A stretch of 64,000 nucleotides of DNA from Streptomyces sp. NBC_01296 (GCF_035984415.1 NZ_CP130720.1:3100001-3164000), one strand, 5' to 3'; shown: positions 1-14,854, counted from the first letter of the stretch. Numbers and translations: made by a program. Notes: a model not told the origin generated them from the letters alone.

Positions 1-552
1 GCGGACGGGGAGGAGGCGGTGCGCCTGGCGCGGGAGCTGCGGCCGGATCTCGTCCTCATGGACGTGCAGATGCCGCGGCTCGACGGGGTGTCGGCGACCC
101 GCCAGGTGGTCGCGGAGGGGCTGGCCGACGTCCTGGTGCTGACCACCTTCGACCTGGACGAGTACGTGTTCGGCGCCCTGCGCGCCGGGGCGGCGGGCTT
201 CCTGCTGAAGAACGCCGACGCGGCGGAGCTGATCGAGGCGGTACGGACCGTCGCGCGCGGGGAGGGTCTGATCGCCCCGGCGGTGACCCGGCGGCTGATC
301 GCCGAGTTCGCGACTCCGCGGCCCGTGAAGGCGCCCGTGGCGCCGGAGACGGCCGCGGCGGTGGCCTCGCTGACGCGTCGGGAGCGGGAGGTGTTCGGCG
401 CTCTGGGCGAGGGTCTGTCGAACGCGGAGATCGCGCTGCGGCTGCAGATGGCGGAGGCGACGGTGAAGACGCACGTCAGCAGACTGCTGGGGAAGCTCGA
501 GCTGCGCAGCCGGGTCCAGGCGGCCGTACTGGCCCAGGAGTTGGGCCTCTAG
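1..552 (+). CDS. LuxR/NarL-family response regulator (5' end outside window)
   Basis: The reading frame is open from base 1, so the gene starts upstream of the window and its first part is missing. The visible part has the receiver phosphorylation site (LVLMDVQMPRLDG, with the Asp in LMDVQMP), the conserved Thr (LVLTTFD) and Lys (LLKNA) of a receiver domain. A C-terminal LuxR-type helix-turn-helix follows (LTRREREVFGALGEGLSNAE, then ATVKTHVSRLLGKL). This is a two-component DNA-binding response regulator. A partner histidine kinase would be expected just upstream, outside the window. It ends 169 bp before the chitinase gene, whose promoter begins almost immediately after it. Whether it regulates the chitinase cannot be told, although some Streptomyces chitinases are controlled by an adjacent two-component pair. 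Confidence 0.9.
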   Translation, partial: ADGEEAVRLARELRPDLVLMDVQMPRLDGVSATRQVVAEGLADVLVLTTFDLDEYVFGALRAGAAGFLLKNADAAELIEAVRTVARGEGLIAPAVTRRLIAEFATPRPVKAPVAPETAAAVASLTRREREVFGALGEGLSNAEIALRLQMAEATVKTHVSRLLGKLELRSRVQAAVLAQELGL

Positions 553-568
553 CGGACTCCTGGAGCGA

Positions 569-601
569 AGGTCTGGACCTCTTGACGGTTGGTCCAGACC
601 T
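569..601. promoter_or_regulatory. Pair of DasR-type operators (dre) in chitinase promoter
   Basis: Two 12-bp near-palindromes lie in inverted orientation: AGGTCTGGACCT (569-580) and TGGTCCAGACCT (590-601). The second matches the 12-bp repeat known from Streptomyces chitinase promoters and the core of the DasR responsive element (TGGTCTAGACCA). DasR is the GntR-family repressor released by glucosamine-6-phosphate. The sites flank the -35 hexamer, so a bound repressor would block RNA polymerase. The assignment is by consensus match only. Confidence 0.8.
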
Positions 602-610
602 TTCTACGCT
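582..610 (+). promoter_or_regulatory. Chitinase promoter (-35 TTGACG, -10 TACGCT)
   Basis: TTGACG (582-587) and TACGCT (605-610) are separated by 17 bp, a good fit to a vegetative (HrdB-type) promoter. The -35 box sits between the two dre-like sites. The leader to the TTG start codon at 722 would be about 105 nt. Confidence 0.65.
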
Positions 611-721
611 CGCGGCAACTGTGGTGAGCGTGCCATGACAAGCGTGCTCACGGGCGGCGCAGGTCCCACCCCCATGTCGTGATCGGCCCCACGGCCACGA
701 CGGACCTACGGAGGAGCACCC

Positions 722-2569
<1,848 letters not shown>

Positions 2570-2596
2570 CCCCCACGCACGGGACCGGTGAACGAC

Positions 2597-2638
2597 GAAG
2601 CCGGGGAGACAGGGTCCGCCCCCTGTCTCCCCGGCTTC
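2597..2638 (+). terminator. Chitinase terminator
   Basis: A perfect 18-bp stem (2597-2614 with 2621-2638) has a 6-nt loop, starts 27 bp after the chitinase stop, and is followed by a short T/C-rich run. Confidence 0.85.
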
Positions 2639-2704
2639 TCCTTCTTGACGCGCCACTCGCACGGCTCGGCGCCTGGACGCAGCTCGGCCCTCAGGCCACG
2701 TTCG

Positions 2705-2737
2705 CCCTCCCCCAGACTTCGTCCGGGGGGACCCCCA
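2705..2737. repeat. Streptomyces-type intergenic hairpin repeat
   Basis: CCCTCCCCCAGACTTCG followed by TCCGGGGGGACCCCCATCC has the layout of a short hairpin repeat scattered between genes in Streptomyces genomes. A related copy with a different loop is at about 56131-56165. Here it lies between the 3' ends of two convergent genes, so it may also act as a terminator for the minus-strand gene. Confidence 0.5.
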
Positions 2738-2754
2738 TCCAACGGGCAAGGAAT

Positions 2755-3207
2755 TCAGGCAACATTTACCCGTTGACCCGGTGGCGCCGCCTCCAGCCAG
2801 GCCAGGAAACCGGTCAGTGCGTCCTCGCTCATCGCCAGCTCCAGGCGGGTCCCGCGGTGGACACAGCCGAGCACGACGGCGTCGGACAGCAGCGCCAGCT
2901 CCTCCTCGCCCTCAGGGGCGCGGCGGGCGACCACCTCGATGGAGGAACGCTCCAGCAGCCGGCGCGGCCGCGGGGAGTACGAGAAGACGCGGAACCACTC
3001 GATGCGGTCACCGCTGTAGCGGGCGACCCCGTACACCCAGCCCTTGCCGGAGATGTCGGGTTCCTCGGACACACCCCAGCGCAGGCTGCAGTCGAAAGTG
3101 CCGCCGGAACGCTGGATGAGTCTGCGGCGCAGCCCGAAGACAAACAGCCCGATCACCACCAGGGCTACGACCAGGCCGCTCACAAGCAGAGCGAGGAGCA
3201 TCTTCAC
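2755..3207 (-). CDS. DUF2550 membrane protein
   Basis: 150 aa. One N-terminal membrane segment (about residues 3-25, LLALLVSGLVVALVVIGLFV) is followed by a basic stretch and a soluble domain with GTFDCSLRW, a pattern of the actinobacterial DUF2550 family. This family usually sits directly after atpC in Streptomyces and its function is unknown. The start is GTG at 3207, or possibly the in-frame ATG two codons in (3201), which is better spaced from the GAGGAGG at 3211-3217. It is separated from atpC by a terminator-like structure, so it probably has its own promoter. Confidence 0.85.
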   Translation of the reverse strand: MKMLLALLVSGLVVALVVIGLFVFGLRRRLIQRSGGTFDCSLRWGVSEEPDISGKGWVYGVARYSGDRIEWFRVFSYSPRPRRLLERSSIEVVARRAPEGEEELALLSDAVVLGCVHRGTRLELAMSEDALTGFLAWLEAAPPGQRVNVA

Positions 3208-3257
3208 CGACCTCCTCGCTCATCGAATACGCACCAACGAAAAACGGACGTACATCG

Positions 3258-3307
3258 CCTCAGCCGCGACCCGGTCTGGAAAATTCCAGCACGGACCGCG
3301 GCTGAGG
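3258..3307 (-). terminator. Terminator at the end of the atp operon
   Basis: An 11-bp inverted repeat (3258-3268 with 3297-3307) encloses a second small hairpin (CTGGAA/TTCCAG, 3276-3289), giving a branched structure that begins 23 bp after the atpC stop. It lies between atpC and the DUF2550 gene. Confidence 0.65.
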
Positions 3308-3330
3308 TCACACACTCTTCGGTACGGGAC

Positions 3331-3705
3331 TCAGTGCCCCGTTACCGCGCGCAGCCGGACATCGGCGCGACGCTCGGCGGCCGCATCGGCCTCCGACTTC
3401 GCGCGCTCCAGTGCCCGCTCCGCCCGCTGGACGTCAATCTCGTCAGCGAGCTCGGCGATCTCGGCCAGCAGGGACAGCTTGTTGTCCGCGAACGAGATGA
3501 ATCCGCCGTGCACCGCGGCGACGACAGTGTTGCCGTCGCTGGTGCGGATGGTCACCGGGCCCGATTCCAGCACACCGAGAAGCGGCTGGTGACCGGGCAT
3601 GACGCCGATGTCGCCGGACGTGGTGCGGGCGACAACAAGGGTGGCCTCGCCGGACCAGACATTGCGGTCCGCCGCGACCAGCTCGACGTGCAGCTCAGCA
3701 GCCAA
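3331..3705 (-). CDS. atpC: F1 ATP synthase epsilon subunit
   Basis: 124 aa. The TTG codon at 3705 is chosen as start because GAGGAG lies 5 bp upstream (3711-3716) and the protein then begins AAELHVELVAADR as in other actinobacterial epsilon subunits. An earlier in-frame start would add seven unrelated residues. The beta-sandwich part carries the family pattern (GDIGVMPGHQPLLGVL) and a helical C-terminus follows. Epsilon couples rotation of the central stalk and inhibits hydrolysis. It is the last gene of atpIBEFHAGDC, separated from atpD by a 128-bp gap holding two hairpins. Confidence 0.96.
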   Translation of the reverse strand: MAAELHVELVAADRNVWSGEATLVVARTTSGDIGVMPGHQPLLGVLESGPVTIRTSDGNTVVAAVHGGFISFADNKLSLLAEIAELADEIDVQRAERALERAKSEADAAAERRADVRLRAVTGH

Positions 3706-3723
3706 GGTGGCTCCTCGGGTCAC

Positions 3724-3801
3724 CACCCGGCGGGTCAGCCGGGTGTTGGGTCAAATTCTAATGGGCGTGGGGAGAGGGACGGGACACACCCGCCCCTCTC
3801 C
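3724..3801 (-). promoter_or_regulatory. Two stem-loops in the atpD-atpC gap
   Basis: Hairpin one: 7-bp stem 3724-3730/3739-3745, just upstream of the atpC ribosome-binding site. Hairpin two: 13-bp stem with one mismatch, 3771-3783/3789-3801, loop ACACA, 33 bp after the atpD stop. They could cause partial termination or RNA processing and so lower epsilon synthesis; that role is inference. Confidence 0.55.
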
Positions 3802-3833
3802 GTCAGTCAGCTGTGCTCGCGAGGAGCGCGGCT

Positions 3834-6193
<2,360 letters not shown>

Positions 6194-6213
6194 GAGTCAG
6201 GTCCCTTCCGTCG

Positions 6214-7809
<1,596 letters not shown>

Positions 7810-7854
7810 CTGGGTTCCCTGCTCTCCTTGTTGGGCCTGAAGCTTCTTAGGGGT

Positions 7855-7908
7855 CTGGGGGCGACCCCCAGGAATCTTCTGCAAGTTCTGCACGGCCCAA
7901 CCGGGCCG
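7855..7908 (-). promoter_or_regulatory. Stem-loops in the atpH-atpA spacer
   Basis: A perfect 7-bp stem with a 3-nt loop (7855-7861/7865-7871) and a second short hairpin around 7893-7908 lie in the 131-bp leader of atpA. They could be RNA-processing or translation-control elements in the operon transcript. No promoter was recognised in the gap. Confidence 0.4.
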
Positions 7909-7940
7909 CTAGGAATGCGTTGTTCTATTGGTGGCTGAGG

Positions 7941-8756
7941 TCAGCCGGCCATGCGGCGGGACGCCTCGGAAAGGCGGTCCGCGATGGTGCCGTCGATGAC
8001 CTCGTCGCCGACCCGCACCGAGATCCCGCCGAGGACCTCGGGGTCCACGTCGAGGTTCAGGTGCATCTGGCGGCCGTACAGCTTGGCCAGCACCGCGCCG
8101 AGACGCTGCTTCTGCACGTCGCTGAGCGGAACCGCGCTGGTCACGGTGGCGACCATGCGGTCACGGCGCTCGGCGGCGAGCTTGGAGAGGGACTCGAGTC
8201 CCGCTTCCAGGCTACGTCCACGCGGGTGCGTGACGAGACGGATGACCAGGCGCTCCGTGACGGCGTTCGCCTTGCCGCCGAGCAGGCTGCGCAGCAGCTG
8301 GCTCTTGGCGGAGGCGGTGGCCGCGCGGTCGGTCAGCGCGGAACGCAGCTCGGTGCTCGAGGCGACGATCCGGCCGAAGCGGAAGACCTCGTCCTCGACG
8401 TTGTCGAGCGCACCGGTCTGCTGGGCCGCCGTGAGGTCGGCGGTGGCCGCCAGCTCCTCCAGCGCGTCCACCAGGTCGCGGGACTGCGACCAGCGGGAGC
8501 GCGCCATGCCGGACACCAGGTCGAGGGTTTCCCCGCCCACCTGGCCGGACAGCAGACGGCCGACCAGCTCGGCCTTGGCCTCGCCGGACTGCGCCGGGTC
8601 CGTGATGACCCGACGCAGCGAGACCTCACGGTCGAGCAGCGCGGTGACGGCTGCCAGCTCGCCGGCGAGCTTCGTCGCGTCGACGGACGTGTTGTCCGTC
8701 AGCGCGTCGAGACGCTCGCGCGCGGAGGCCAGCGCCTCGCGGCTCGCTCCGTTCAT
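7941..8756 (-). CDS. atpH: ATP synthase delta subunit
   Basis: 271 aa, longer than E. coli delta (177 aa), as is normal for actinobacterial delta subunits, which carry an extra N-terminal portion. The C-terminal part has the OSCP/delta pattern (LGGISVRVGDEVIDGTIADR). It anchors the peripheral stalk to the top of F1. Its ATG overlaps the atpF stop (ATGA, 8753-8756), so translation is coupled to subunit b. Confidence 0.96.
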   Translation of the reverse strand: MNGASREALASARERLDALTDNTSVDATKLAGELAAVTALLDREVSLRRVITDPAQSGEAKAELVGRLLSGQVGGETLDLVSGMARSRWSQSRDLVDALEELAATADLTAAQQTGALDNVEDEVFRFGRIVASSTELRSALTDRAATASAKSQLLRSLLGGKANAVTERLVIRLVTHPRGRSLEAGLESLSKLAAERRDRMVATVTSAVPLSDVQKQRLGAVLAKLYGRQMHLNLDVDPEVLGGISVRVGDEVIDGTIADRLSEASRRMAG

Positions 8757-9292
8757 CGGGCCGCCTCGGCCTTCTCCTCAAGCTCGCTGAGGAAGCGGTC
8801 GATCGTGCGGCTCTGCCGGGCGGCGTCCTCGAGGGACTCGCCGACGAGCTTGCCGGCCAGGTCGGTGGCGAGCTTGCCCACGTCCTGGCGCAGCGCCTGA
8901 GAGGCGGCCTTGCGGTCGGCCGCGATCTGGGCGTGGCCGGCAGCGATGATCTCCTCACGCTGCCGCTGGCCCTCTGCGCGCAGTTCTTCCTTGAGCGCAG
9001 TGCCCTGCTCCAGCGCATCCTGGCGCAGGCGCGCGGCCTCGTGCCGGGCTTCGGCGAGCTGGGCCTTGTACTGCTCCAGCACGCTCTGGGCCTCGGTCTG
9101 AGCGGCCTCAGCCTTCTCGATACCGCCCTCGATCTGCTCGCGACGCTCGTCCAGAACCTTGTTGATGTTCGGGAGGAGCTTCTTCGCGAGGACACCGAAG
9201 ACGATGACGAAGGCGATCAGACCGATGACGAGCTCGGGGATCGGCGGGAAGAGCGGGTTTTCCGTCTCTGCCGCGAGAACCAGGAGGTTCAC
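8753..9292 (-). CDS. atpF: ATP synthase F0 subunit b
   Basis: 179 aa. Peripheral stalk subunit. One N-terminal membrane helix (about residues 17-38, PELVIGLIAFVIVFGVLAKK) is followed by a long charged amphipathic helix rich in Ala, Glu, Gln and Arg. The C-terminus overlaps the atpH start. Confidence 0.97.
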   Translation of the reverse strand: MNLLVLAAETENPLFPPIPELVIGLIAFVIVFGVLAKKLLPNINKVLDERREQIEGGIEKAEAAQTEAQSVLEQYKAQLAEARHEAARLRQDALEQGTALKEELRAEGQRQREEIIAAGHAQIAADRKAASQALRQDVGKLATDLAGKLVGESLEDAARQSRTIDRFLSELEEKAEAAR

Positions 9293-9333
9293 ATCAGTGC
9301 CTTTCGTCTAATCGGACTAGTGGTCGCGGTTCG

Positions 9334-10471
<1,138 letters not shown>

Positions 10472-10696
10472 CGCGGGCTCCTTCAGCGTGGCGCATAGGT
10501 ACGGCAACCTCGTTGTGTCGGCGCGGCGCACAGCCGCTGTTCGGCACTGGACTGGTGTTACGGGTGTGGGGGCGGCGATCAGGCATCGAGCCTCGCGATG
10601 GAACAGGCGTCAGCTCAGATGCCCGCGCCCGCAATGCCGCAGTTGGAACCGGACGATAGCAGCATCTCGAACGCTCACTTATCCCGGCCCTACCCC

Positions 10697-11134
10697 TCAC
10701 GACTTCGGCCCCGAATTTTCGGGCTTGTCGCCCTTCGTCGAGTCCGGTTCGACGTAGAGGATCTTGGCCTTCATGTGAGCACGCGTCTGCGCGCCGATCC
10801 ACACGAGGGTGGTGGCGACGAGCGTGATCGCGAAAGCCTTGGGGTTGAACAGCGTCGTGTTCTTGAACACGGCGAGAAAGACGAAGAGCAGCAGGATCTG
10901 GGCCGTGTAGAGCATTAGCCCCATGGCCTGGAACAGGTGCGGCAGCGATTTCGCGGTGCGTTGCAGAACGATGAATCCGATGCCCATGAACAGCATCACG
11001 ACCAGCGTGGCAATGACGGCGCCAAGGGCTCCCTCGCCACCTGCCACCACGGCGCTGATGACGGCGGCGAGAGCGCCGGCGACAGCCGTGGGTACAGCGG
11101 CGTGCAGGAGGGATCGGACGTCATCTGACCGCAT
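10697..11134 (-). CDS. atpI: ATP synthase-associated membrane protein AtpI
   Basis: 145 aa from ATG at 11134. Four predicted membrane segments (around LLHAAVPTAVAGALAAVIS, AVIATLVVMLFMGIGFIVL, MGLMLYTAQILLLFVFLA and AFAITLVATTLVWIG) and a charged C-terminus. First gene of the atp operon. AtpI-type proteins are thought to help assemble the c-ring or handle Mg2+. Sequence conservation in this family is low, so the call rests on position and topology. Confidence 0.85.
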   Translation of the reverse strand: MRSDDVRSLLHAAVPTAVAGALAAVISAVVAGGEGALGAVIATLVVMLFMGIGFIVLQRTAKSLPHLFQAMGLMLYTAQILLLFVFLAVFKNTTLFNPKAFAITLVATTLVWIGAQTRAHMKAKILYVEPDSTKGDKPENSGPKS

Positions 11135-11271
11135 GGCGGTTTGCTCCGCGTGGTGGTGGGGGCACGGACTCGTACGGGAACTCGTACGGGACGAGCGTAA
11201 GCCCGGTCCGAGATCGAACCTCGGGCCGATGGGCCGTCGCACTACGGTCCTTCGGCTCTGTCGCCGGGTTT

Positions 11272-11287
11272 AGTGAACGGTATCACA
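11272..11287. promoter_or_regulatory. Rex-operator-like palindrome upstream of the atp operon
   Basis: AGTGAACGGTATCACA matches the Streptomyces Rex operator (TGTGAACGCGTTCACA) at 12 of 16 positions, with both outer arms nearly intact. It lies 138 bp upstream of the atpI start in a locally AT-richer stretch (11270-11340) that should contain the operon promoter. Rex is the NADH-sensing repressor of respiratory genes. A CRP-type reading (TGTGA-N6-TCACT on the minus strand) is the main alternative. Confidence 0.5.
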
Positions 11288-11419
11288 AACTATTTGATGA
11301 GAGCTTTACCTGCGGAGTGTGCTGACTGTCACACATGAGAGCTAACCCGCCCGTGTGTGCGCGACAAGCCGCCGTTGTGTGTGGTAAAGGCGGTTCATGT
11401 CCGACATGTACCGCGGGCG

Positions 11420-12742
11420 TCAGCGCGCCGACTCAGCCTTACGCCGGTCGGGGAAGCGCGAACGGGGGCCTACCGCGGTCGCTCCGTTGACGCCCGAGAC
11501 ACCGACCCGGATCGGACCGGCGGGCTCCGGCTCCCGGCCCGAGGTGTCGAGCGCGGCCGCCTCCGCGGCGCGCTCGCTGTGCCGGTAGCGCGGCGGGACC
11601 AGACCCTCGGCCCAGCGCGGGGCGCGCGGGGTGAAGCGCGGCAGGAGCAGCAGGACGAGGCCCAGCGCGCTCAGACCGACGATGGCGAGCACGATCCACA
11701 TCGAGGCGGAGTGCACCGAATACGCCACCGCGCCGAAGGCGATCAGCCCTGACCAGAAGTACATGATCAGCACCGCGCGGCTGTGCGAATGCCCGAGCTC
11801 CAGCAGTCGGTGGTGCAGGTGCCCGCGGTCGGCCGCGAACGGCGACTGGCCCTTCCACGTACGCCGCACGATGGCCAGGACCAGGTCCGCCATCGGGATC
11901 GCGATGATCGTCAGCGGGAGCAGAAGCGGAATGAAGACCGGGATCATCGCGTGCACAGTGTTGCGCTCACCGCCGACGAACAGGGCCATGGTGTCCGGGT
12001 CCACCTGCCCGGTGATCGAGATCGCGGCGGCGGCCAGCACCAGACCGATGAGCATCGATCCGGAATCGCCCATGAAGATGCGGGCCGGGTGCATGTTGTG
12101 CGGCAGGAAGCCGAGGCACATGCCCATCAGGATCGCGGCGAACAGCGTCGCGGGCGCGGCCGCCTCGATGCCGTAGCCGAACCAGATCCGGTACGAGTAG
12201 AGGAAGAACGCGGCGGCGGCGATGCAGACCATGCCGGCGGCCAGACCGTCGAGCCCGTCCACGAAGTTCACCGCGTTGATGGTGATCACGACGAGGGCCA
12301 CGGTGAGCAGGTTGCCCTGCCACTGGGTCAGCGCGACCGTCCCGATGCCCGGGACGGGGATCCACAGGATGGTCAGGCCCTGCATGACCATCACACCGGC
12401 GGCGATCATCTGCGCGCCGAGTTTGATCAGGGCGTCGATCTCGAACTTGTCGTCGAGCACGCCGATCAGCCAGATCAGGGCGGCTCCGGAGAGCAGCGCC
12501 CGCGGCTCGTTCGACAGCTCGAAGACGCCGTTGAGGTTGCGCAGGTGGTCCGCGACCAGCAGCCCCGCGCACAGTCCGCCGAACATGGCGATGCCGCCGA
12601 GCCGCGGAGTGGGCTCGCGGTGCACGTCGCGGGCGCGGATCTCCGGCATCGCACCGGCCGCGATCGCGAACTTCCGCACGGGCCCGGTGAGCAGGTAGGT
12701 CACCGCGACCGTGACGCAAAGCGTCAGCAGATATTCACGCAC
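11420..12742 (-). CDS. WecA/TagO-type undecaprenyl-phosphate sugar-1-phosphate transferase
   Basis: 440 aa from GTG at 12742 (V-REYLLTLCVTVAVTYLL). A GTG 13 codons upstream (12781) is an alternative. MraY/WecA superfamily integral membrane enzyme that moves GlcNAc-1-P or a similar sugar phosphate to undecaprenyl phosphate, the first step of wall glycopolymer synthesis. Visible signatures: REPTPRLGG near the N-terminus, NAVNFVDGLDGLAAG, and FLPHNMHPARIFMGDSGS. About ten membrane helices. The C-terminal tail is polar and Arg-rich. Its position between glyA and atpI is as in other Streptomyces. The true sugar substrate is not visible. Confidence 0.92.
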   Translation of the reverse strand: MREYLLTLCVTVAVTYLLTGPVRKFAIAAGAMPEIRARDVHREPTPRLGGIAMFGGLCAGLLVADHLRNLNGVFELSNEPRALLSGAALIWLIGVLDDKFEIDALIKLGAQMIAAGVMVMQGLTILWIPVPGIGTVALTQWQGNLLTVALVVITINAVNFVDGLDGLAAGMVCIAAAAFFLYSYRIWFGYGIEAAAPATLFAAILMGMCLGFLPHNMHPARIFMGDSGSMLIGLVLAAAAISITGQVDPDTMALFVGGERNTVHAMIPVFIPLLLPLTIIAIPMADLVLAIVRRTWKGQSPFAADRGHLHHRLLELGHSHSRAVLIMYFWSGLIAFGAVAYSVHSASMWIVLAIVGLSALGLVLLLLPRFTPRAPRWAEGLVPPRYRHSERAAEAAALDTSGREPEPAGPIRVGVSGVNGATAVGPRSRFPDRRKAESAR

Positions 12743-12858
12743 GGGCTGCCCCAGATGTATCGCCGGCCATCTCAGCCCCACACATTAGCTGCGATGTACC
12801 CCTCACCGAGGACGCGAGGGGGCGCTATCGCGGTTGCGGTACGCCCTGCTTGTCCTGA

Positions 12859-14088
12859 TTACTCCCCGTACGGGGGAAATCCGCGCGTCAGCTCGGCCAC
12901 TTCCGCGCGGGTGTTCGCGCCTTCCCCGCGCAGTGCCGCGGCAAACAGCGCGGCGATCCGCGCCATCTCGGGCTCCCGCATGCCCTGGGTCGTGACGGCC
13001 GCCGTACCGAGCCGGATCCCGCGCTGGTCCCCGTACGGGAGGGCGCAGGTGTCCAGCACGATCCCGGCGGCGGCGAGCCGGCCTCGGGCGGTCGGGCCGT
13101 CGATGCCGAGCGGGGCCGGGTCGGCGGTGATCAGGTGGGTGTCGGTGCCGCCCGTCGTCACCGCGAAGCCGTTGGCCGCCAGCGCATCGGCCAGCACCCG
13201 GGCATTGGCCACCACACGATGGGCGTACGTGGTGAACGCGGGCGCCGCGGCCTCGGCGAAGGCCACCGCCTTGGCAGCGATGGTGTGCATCTGGGCGCCG
13301 CCCTGTGTGAAGGGGAACACCGCCCGGTCGATCCGCTCGGCGAACTCGGCGCCGCACAGGACCATCCCGCCGCGCGGGCCGCGCAGCACCTTGTGGGTCG
13401 TCGCGCAGACGATGTCGGCGTACGGGACGGGGCTGGGCGCGGCCCCGCCGGCGACGAGCCCGATCGGATGGGCGGCGTCCGCGATGAGGTACGCCCCGAC
13501 CTCGTCGGCGATCTCCCGGAACACCGAGTACTCCGGGTGGCGCGAGTAGGAGATCGACCCGCAGACGATCGCCTTGGGCCGGTGCGTCCGCGCCAGGTCC
13601 TGCACCTGCCGGTAGTCGATGAGGCCGCTCTCGGCGTCGACGCCGTACCCGACGAAGTCGAACCAGCGCCCGGAGAAGTTGGCCGGCGAACCGTGGGTGA
13701 GGTGTCCGCCGTACGCGAGCCCCATCGCCAGCACCGTGTCCCCGGGCCGCAGCAGCGCGGCGTACGAGGCCAGCACGGCGGCGGAACCGGAATGCGGCTG
13801 CACGTTGGCGTGCTCGACCCCGAACAGCGCGCGGGCCCGCTCGACGGCCAGCCCTTCGGCGAGGTCGGCGTACTCGCAGCCGCCGTGGTACCGATGGCCG
13901 GGATAGCCCTCGGCGTACTTGTTGGCGAGCGCCGAGCCGAGCGCTGCGAGCACGGCGGGCGAGGTGAAGTTCTCGGCGGCGCTCAGCTGCAGGGTGGTGG
14001 CCTGGCGCTGCGCCTCCCCCGCGAGCACATCGGCCATCTGCGGATCCTGCTGCCGCAGCAGGTCCGTGGGCGGGGTGATGACGCTCAT
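12859..14088 (-). CDS. glyA: Serine hydroxymethyltransferase family protein (divergent paralogue)
   Basis: 409 aa PLP enzyme. The PLP lysine lies in ATTHKVLRGPRGG and the Asp/His pair in IADAAHPIGLVAGG is kept. GIRLGTAAVTTQG retains the substrate-binding Arg. Two normally constant segments differ: IASEN reads SAAEN, and RYYGGCEYVD reads RYHGGCEYAD, replacing the second Tyr that contacts substrate in E. coli GlyA. It may be a specialised paralogue rather than the housekeeping enzyme. It is the only enzyme of this pathway in the window. The 76-bp gap to the phosphatase-like gene upstream suggests a shared or nearby promoter. Confidence 0.85.
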   Translation of the reverse strand: MSVITPPTDLLRQQDPQMADVLAGEAQRQATTLQLSAAENFTSPAVLAALGSALANKYAEGYPGHRYHGGCEYADLAEGLAVERARALFGVEHANVQPHSGSAAVLASYAALLRPGDTVLAMGLAYGGHLTHGSPANFSGRWFDFVGYGVDAESGLIDYRQVQDLARTHRPKAIVCGSISYSRHPEYSVFREIADEVGAYLIADAAHPIGLVAGGAAPSPVPYADIVCATTHKVLRGPRGGMVLCGAEFAERIDRAVFPFTQGGAQMHTIAAKAVAFAEAAAPAFTTYAHRVVANARVLADALAANGFAVTTGGTDTHLITADPAPLGIDGPTARGRLAAAGIVLDTCALPYGDQRGIRLGTAAVTTQGMREPEMARIAALFAAALRGEGANTRAEVAELTRGFPPYGE

Positions 14089-14164
14089 GGCGACTCCCAG
14101 TGGCCGGTCCCGGATAGGCCCACTCTAGGCCCGGGGCTCTGATCCCGCCCTGCGGAGATGCCCG

Positions 14165-14854
14165 TCAGCGCCGGGCCGTGACGCCTGTCAGGGCCGTGAC
14201 CACCGGGTCCAGCGCCTGGTTGATCTCGTCGCCGATCGAGCGGAAGAAGGTGATCGGCGCCCCGTACGGGTCGTACACCTCGTCCGCGTCGGGCGAAGGC
14301 GCCAGCAGCCACCCCCGCAGCGCGGCCGCAGCCCGCACCAGGGCACGGGCCCGCTCGGCGACGCCGTCGTCCAGCGGCGGCAGCGTGGCCGGATCTATGG
14401 CCCGCACCAGCCGGGTGAACTCCTTCAGCGTGAACGTGCGCAGCCCTGCCGAGTGCCCCATCGAGATGACCTGCGCACGGTGGTCGCGCGTGGCGGTCAG
14501 CACCAGGTCGGCGCGTATGACGTGCTCGTCCAGCAGCTCCCGCCCGGTGAAACCGGAGGCGTCCGCACCGAAATCCGCGAGCACGGCCGCCGCGTTCGCC
14601 TCCATCGGGGCACCCTCGTGGCCCCAGGTCCCCGCGCTCTCCACGATCAGGTCGCTCGCCGGGATGCCCCCCAGCCGGTGCGCCAGCGCATGCCGGGTCA
14701 GCCGCTCGGTGATGGGCGAGCGGCACACGTTGCCGGTGCTGACGTGGAGGATGCGGAAGGTGTCCCCTCCGGCCGCTGCCGGGTGGGAGTCCCCCCAGCC
14801 GTGGTCGGCGCCGGAGGTGTGCCCGCTTGCTATGCCACGCCCCTGAGGGCTCAC
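14165..14854 (-). CDS. Low-molecular-weight protein-tyrosine-phosphatase-like protein, catalytic Cys replaced
   Basis: 229 aa. Fold family of LMW tyrosine phosphatases/arsenate reductases. The P-loop normally reads V-C-x-G-N-I-C-R-S. Here it is V-S-T-G-N-V-C-R-S, so the first (nucleophilic) Cys is Ser while the second Cys and the Arg remain. The DPYG segment near the C-terminus still carries the general-acid Asp. An extra N-terminal tail of about 33 polar residues precedes the domain. Its ATG overlaps the stop of the Sua5 gene (14851-14854), so the two are co-translated. It may be a phosphotyrosine or arsenate-type binding protein, or an enzyme using the second Cys. Confidence 0.85.
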   Translation of the reverse strand: MSPQGRGIASGHTSGADHGWGDSHPAAAGGDTFRILHVSTGNVCRSPITERLTRHALAHRLGGIPASDLIVESAGTWGHEGAPMEANAAAVLADFGADASGFTGRELLDEHVIRADLVLTATRDHRAQVISMGHSAGLRTFTLKEFTRLVRAIDPATLPPLDDGVAERARALVRAAAALRGWLLAPSPDADEVYDPYGAPITFFRSIGDEINQALDPVVTALTGVTARR

